Positions 60,401 to 64,000 of a DNA stretch of 64,000 nt are shown here, in pieces. How positions within the stretch are numbered: the first letter of the stretch is position 1; each line of letters begins with the position of its first letter. The DNA comes from Prinsepia uniflora (Eukaryota; Streptophyta; Magnoliopsida; Rosales; Rosaceae): the NCBI GenBank assembly GCA_032719365.1, contig CM064871.1, forward strand, positions 72,458,383-72,522,382, read 5' to 3'. The position numbers were made by a program, and so were the translations under genes. Under the pieces are notes generated by a model that saw nothing but the letters and a program-made list of their open reading frames with translations, searched no databases and was not told where the DNA came from.

Positions 60401-63135
60401 CTGACATCGTCAGTTTCTGCACCAGATTTGGTGGCACCTGCTGATTGGCCCAGTTGATCTGCAGGATCTTTATCTGGACAGCATATTTCGTTAAGAAAAA
60501 AAAATTATCGTAAAACTTTAACATAGCACTAATCAAAATAGGGCAACAGAGAAAAAAAAGTATTAAACATAAGCGGCAACAAAAAGGTGGACAATGTATA
60601 CTTAGAAAGAGACATCAATACCATTAAAAGTAATTTTCGGAGTACCTTTGTCCAAACCCTCCAAAAGAGGCTCAGGCTCAGTTGGTTGCTGTAACTCTGA
60701 CTCAATTTGCTGTTGTGAAGGCGAGTCATTTGTTTGCTCTGACTTCTGACTCTTAAATTTTTCTAAGATGGCTTGACTTCTTCTTCGACTCTCTTCCTTG
60801 ATTCTATTTACATATTCCTCTTCCTGCTCAGCATTTTGTATAGTGGGTCTCTCTTCATTGTCTTCTTGTTCATCTTCATCTCTAAGAAAAAGAAAAGGAA
60901 TATATGCATCAAGAGGTACACTAACAAAAGGGGGGGGAGGGGAAGAACTGTTTTAAATGAAAAAATACCTTTCTAAGCTGTCTTTACCCCCATCCATAGA
61001 ATAATTCTTTGAATTCTGTGCCTTTTCAGAATCAGTTTGTCTTGTTCTGTCCTGGTTGTTGCCATTTTCATCACGCCTTGTTCGACCAGAAATTTTAAGC
61101 TTATCTCGATTTCCATAGCTGTCTTCAAGGTTTTCATATTTCTCCCTCACCATTTTCCGACCCCTGTCCCTATCATCTCGCCTGTCCCATTTCCGGTCCC
61201 TACTTCTGTCCCTATCACGATCCCTCTCCATATCTCTGTCTCTATCATCCTTGACCCTTTCCCTGACCCTCTCATCAACATCCTCCCTTCTCCTGTCCCT
61301 GTTCCTCTCATCAACATCCTCCCTTCTCCTGTCCCTGTTCTCTGTGTCTCTGCTACTATGTCGCTCTTCCCTTCTCCTCCCCCTATCAACCACCCTTTCC
61401 CTGCTATCATCTTGTCCCATTCCCCTCTTCCTGTCCCTCACCAAATCCCTCTCACCACTTTTTTCCCTTTCTTTCTCCCTTTTCCAATCCCTGTCCCTGT
61501 TCCTTTCTTGTTCTTTCTCCATTTTACGAACCTGATCCACATCCCTCTCCCTACTACTGCCTCTCTCTCGACCACGATCTAATCCAGAATACCTGCTATA
61601 GCCATTACGGTGTTCCCTTCCATCATCCTTCAACAATTCCTTACGGTCATGTCTCCGAACCATTCCTTCATCATCAGAGTCATATGCGGCATTGCGTTCA
61701 CCAGCATATTTTGAGGTGTCGTGTTCATGATAACGCCTCCTTTTAGAAAGGGAATCCTCTTCAAATATACTGCGGGAACGAGATCTCTCCCTCACACGAT
61801 CATACGATCTGGATCTGGTCCTGCCAAGTAATTCATCACCACACCTATCACGAGATGGTGATCGCCCTATGGTCTTTAACTTGTCCCCAATACTTCCAGA
61901 GGATGGCTTTTTTTTATTAGCTAAACTGTTTCTATCATCAGTCACTTTTCCATTATCATAGCCATTCTTTCTCACATCATTTCCTATTGAAGGCGACCCC
62001 GATGCCCGGTGCTGCCTCTTCTCATCTTTGTGAACTCGGTGATCCAGATCCCCATTGGAATGATCCACTATATTAACCTTGTAAACTAACTCATCTTGTG
62101 AGTCAAGACTATAATTTACAGGCAAACCAGCTGCATGAGACTTAGCACAACTTCGGCTGTCATCATCAATGGGAAGTTCTCCCACAGTTTTAGAATTTTT
62201 ATCAATGTAGTCATCAGTGTCAAGCCCCTGCCAAACATCACCAAGGAAAAAGATTAAATTCACAAATTGCAGTGCTTAACAACAAACCGGTAAATACAAA
62301 ACAAAAAAAGTAATAACAGTTAGTTAACATGCAATGTAACCAACTCTTACGAATTAAAAGTAAGCCATCAGCCTTCATTGATTGAAACGCCTAGGGAAAC
62401 TTCTTTTGCAATTGATCATGTTCGGCTAGTGTGCTAGAGCAGGTTCTTATATATGAATGAAACAATGGCTTTGACTCAGCCTATTGAACAAACTCTCACC
62501 AAACAAATTTCATCACACAGATAAACGATTTTGGTCACTGAAATAGCAATTAAGTACCTTTGCAAAATTTTCCGTAAAATAGATTTCTGATAAGGCAAAG
62601 AAAACTCATATAAATTTGAAAACCAATCAACAGATCTCATGAAAACAAGCCACCAATTGTAGAACATTTGAATTCTCAAATTATTTTCAGAGACCAAACA
62701 GCAAGTAGAGGTATATTAATGAAAACTTCGAACAAATGCAGGGCAATCAGAACACACCAGATTTCGCGTATCAGACTGATCTCGAACTCCAACACCGTCA
62801 ATTTCACCAGACTCCGCATCAGAATCCGCAGTCCTCTTCATAACGCCGGCGCCACCACCAGCGGCACCGTCCTCATCTAGAATTTCGCCTTCTTCAATAT
62901 CTTCACCGGGCCGTGAACTATTGGCACCGGAAGAATATAAAACAACAGGCAGCGGAGGAGCTTCGATATCGTCAAGAGCGACCTTGGTTTCTTCGCGTTT
63001 TTTGCCGCCGTGACGATGACGGTGATGGCGATGGTGGTGGCGGTGCTTGTGGCGCTTGGACGACTTCTCGGCCTCGTCGTCGTCGGAAGAGGCCCGGCGG
63101 TGCTTGCGATGCGAGTCTTGGGCGTCGCTGACCAT
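57432..63135 (-). CDS. PRP4K: PRP4 serine/threonine kinase (PRPF4B/PRP4K homologue)
   Basis: Spliceosome-linked kinase that phosphorylates U5 and tri-snRNP proteins; nuclear. Twelve exons: 63,135-62,758, 62,227-60,969, 60,881-60,646, 60,473-60,277, 60,095-60,027, 59,497-59,425, 59,061-58,905, 58,797-58,506, 58,432-58,318, 58,169-58,006, 57,811-57,737, 57,620-57,432. They join in frame to 1067 residues. Residues about 1-560 are low complexity: a His/Arg-rich HRHHHRHHRHRH block, EDIEEGEILDEDGA, then long Arg-Asp/Arg-Glu and Arg-Ser runs as in splicing factors. The kinase domain is about residues 740-1062: glycine loop HGKGVFSTVV, VAIKII lysine, catalytic loop LHCDIKPDN (Cys replacing the usual Arg, as in this subfamily), DFGNA, activation segment TPYLVSRFYRAPEI and DIWSVGCCLYELYTG. 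It ends SHPFITGK. The intron after exon 10 is GC-AG. Confidence 0.96.
57812..58005 (-). other. GC-AG intron in the PRP4 kinase domain
   Basis: The donor reads AAG then GCAAGT and the acceptor TTTACAG. Use of GC keeps the frame: exon 10 ends KKMLRK and exon 11 starts GAFTHQNFDQDLNF, matching the conserved PRP4 sequence. The nearest GT donor, four bases on, would break the frame. Confidence 0.85.
61271..61342 (-). repeat. 36-bp tandem duplication in the PRP4K Arg/Asp region
   Basis: Two in-frame copies of 36 bp coding NRDRRREDVDER lie side by side in exon 2. They lengthen the low-complexity charged tract by 12 residues. Confidence 0.85.
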
Positions 63136-64000
63136 CGGGAAATCTAGGGTTAGGGTTGGGAGTTTTTTTTGGTCGTTTTCTGAATTTGGGGGTTTTGCGA
63201 TGGTCTGAATACTCCTAGCGAAAGAGACAGAGAAAATGGGTTTTGCCTTTATGACCCTATTAACTTAGTGTGGGAACCTGACATACGGATACTTATCCAA
63301 AAAAAAAAACCTGACATACGGATATATCTACAGTGTCATGACTATCATGACCTTCATATATTAAGCAGCTGAAAACTTTCTACCAAATGATAAATAATTT
63401 TATTCTCCGTCTAGAAAAAAAAAAGATATTTATTCAAATTACTTTGAATGCATCTATTAAAATTTTTAAAATAGGATAACTAATCAATTTGGCCAAATGA
63501 TTTACTAGCCTTACCGCAGGCGGTTCTGTGCATGCGTAAGATTTTTTTTTACCTGAGATTACGTTATTTTCTATTTATAATTCTCGAATCTAAAAATAAC
63601 AAAATCATATAATAAAATTAAATCATGTACAAATTAAATTTCACATAAAAAATATGTGTAGTTAGGAAGATTTTTAATTTTCTTTTGCATTAAAAAATTG
63701 CCTACATAAAAATGAAAATTCAAGCACTCCACTCCTTCCATTGAAACCCAATCTTTCAAAACAACTCCTTAATTGCATATGTATTACATTGTTCATACCC
63801 CGCGAATATATATGAAACGGAAGAATTTTATGTTCATATTCTAAGAATATATATGGAACAGAAAAATTGTTGTAGTAACAAAATTTTTATAGCCCTTCTA
63901 CATTTGCACTGAAGAAATTAAGAGCTTCATAAAAATAAGAAACTTTTAATTTTTTACTCTGGTTACGTTCTAAGAAATTTTTAACTTTTAATTTACAATA
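63136..64000. other. PRP4K promoter side and AT-rich flank
   Basis: The first 100 bp are probably the 5' UTR and core promoter of PRP4K (minus). CCTGACATACGGATA occurs twice (63,278 and 63,311). The rest is AT-rich with no ORF or recognised element. Confidence 0.55.

Noticed and set aside
61037..61582. 181-residue plus-strand open frame rich in Pro, Ile, Ser
   Set aside because: Shadow of the Arg/Asp repeats of PRP4K exon 2 read on the other strand.

Overview
This is plant nuclear DNA, most likely from a eudicot. The genes have many short introns with GT-AG borders and AT-rich intergenic DNA, and they encode plant proteins: an aluminium-activated malate transporter, a plastid-targeted membrane protein, HOP2, an IST1-like protein and the PRP4 splicing kinase. 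I cannot name the species. No rRNA, tRNA or CRISPR array was recognised.

Positions 1 to about 38,030 are a retrotransposon graveyard. One family (family 1 here) dominates. It is Ty3/gypsy-like, with very long LTRs (about 2.6-3.3 kb) that begin TGTAACGACCCG and end near GTGTCA or CTGTCA. It has an initiator-Met-type primer site (TGGTATCAGAGC) and purine-rich PPTs (AAGGAGGGAAGG type). I place ten LTR copies or remnants: a nearly complete minus-strand element (1-7438), a plus-strand element with a truncated 5' LTR (9431-21212), a decayed pol block with a 3' LTR (21213-26548), and four solo LTRs. Three solo LTRs have exact 5-bp target duplications (ATTCA, CAAGG, TCAGC). The fourth is nested inside the TCAGC one and has a near-exact duplication. 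These copies interrupt a second, Tat-like gypsy element (family 2). Its 5' LTR is at 7661-8343, its gag and protease pieces are scattered at 8430-9430, 26549-26857, 29668-30335 and 36492-36670, and it then meets an inverted gag-LTR end (36671-38030).

Positions 38,085-47,455 are the gene-rich part: a 5'-truncated gene fragment with a duplicated exon (+), an ALMT gene (-), a plastid membrane-protein gene (-) that diverges from HOP2 (+) across 269 bp, and an IST1-like gene (-) converging on HOP2. Positions 47,456-57,431 are gene-poor. They hold a 411-bp solo LTR and a large array of degenerate repeats of about 150-190 bp whose orientation flips near 52,590, with a 531-bp inverted-repeat element inserted in it. 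Positions 57,432-63,135 (-) are a 12-exon PRP4 kinase gene with one GC-AG intron.

The genes do not form a pathway. HOP2 acts in meiotic recombination, PRP4K in splicing, IST1-like in endosomal sorting and ALMT in anion transport. The exon models of all four, and of the plastid protein, close in frame from start to stop (541, 347, 238, 384 and 1067 residues).

The most unusual signal is inside the family-1 LTRs. Each copy has a central region built of tandem short hairpins. The hairpin sequence differs between copies but the arms still pair, and the region is bracketed by an inverted pair of CTGTGAGTGGAC / GTCCACTCACAG.
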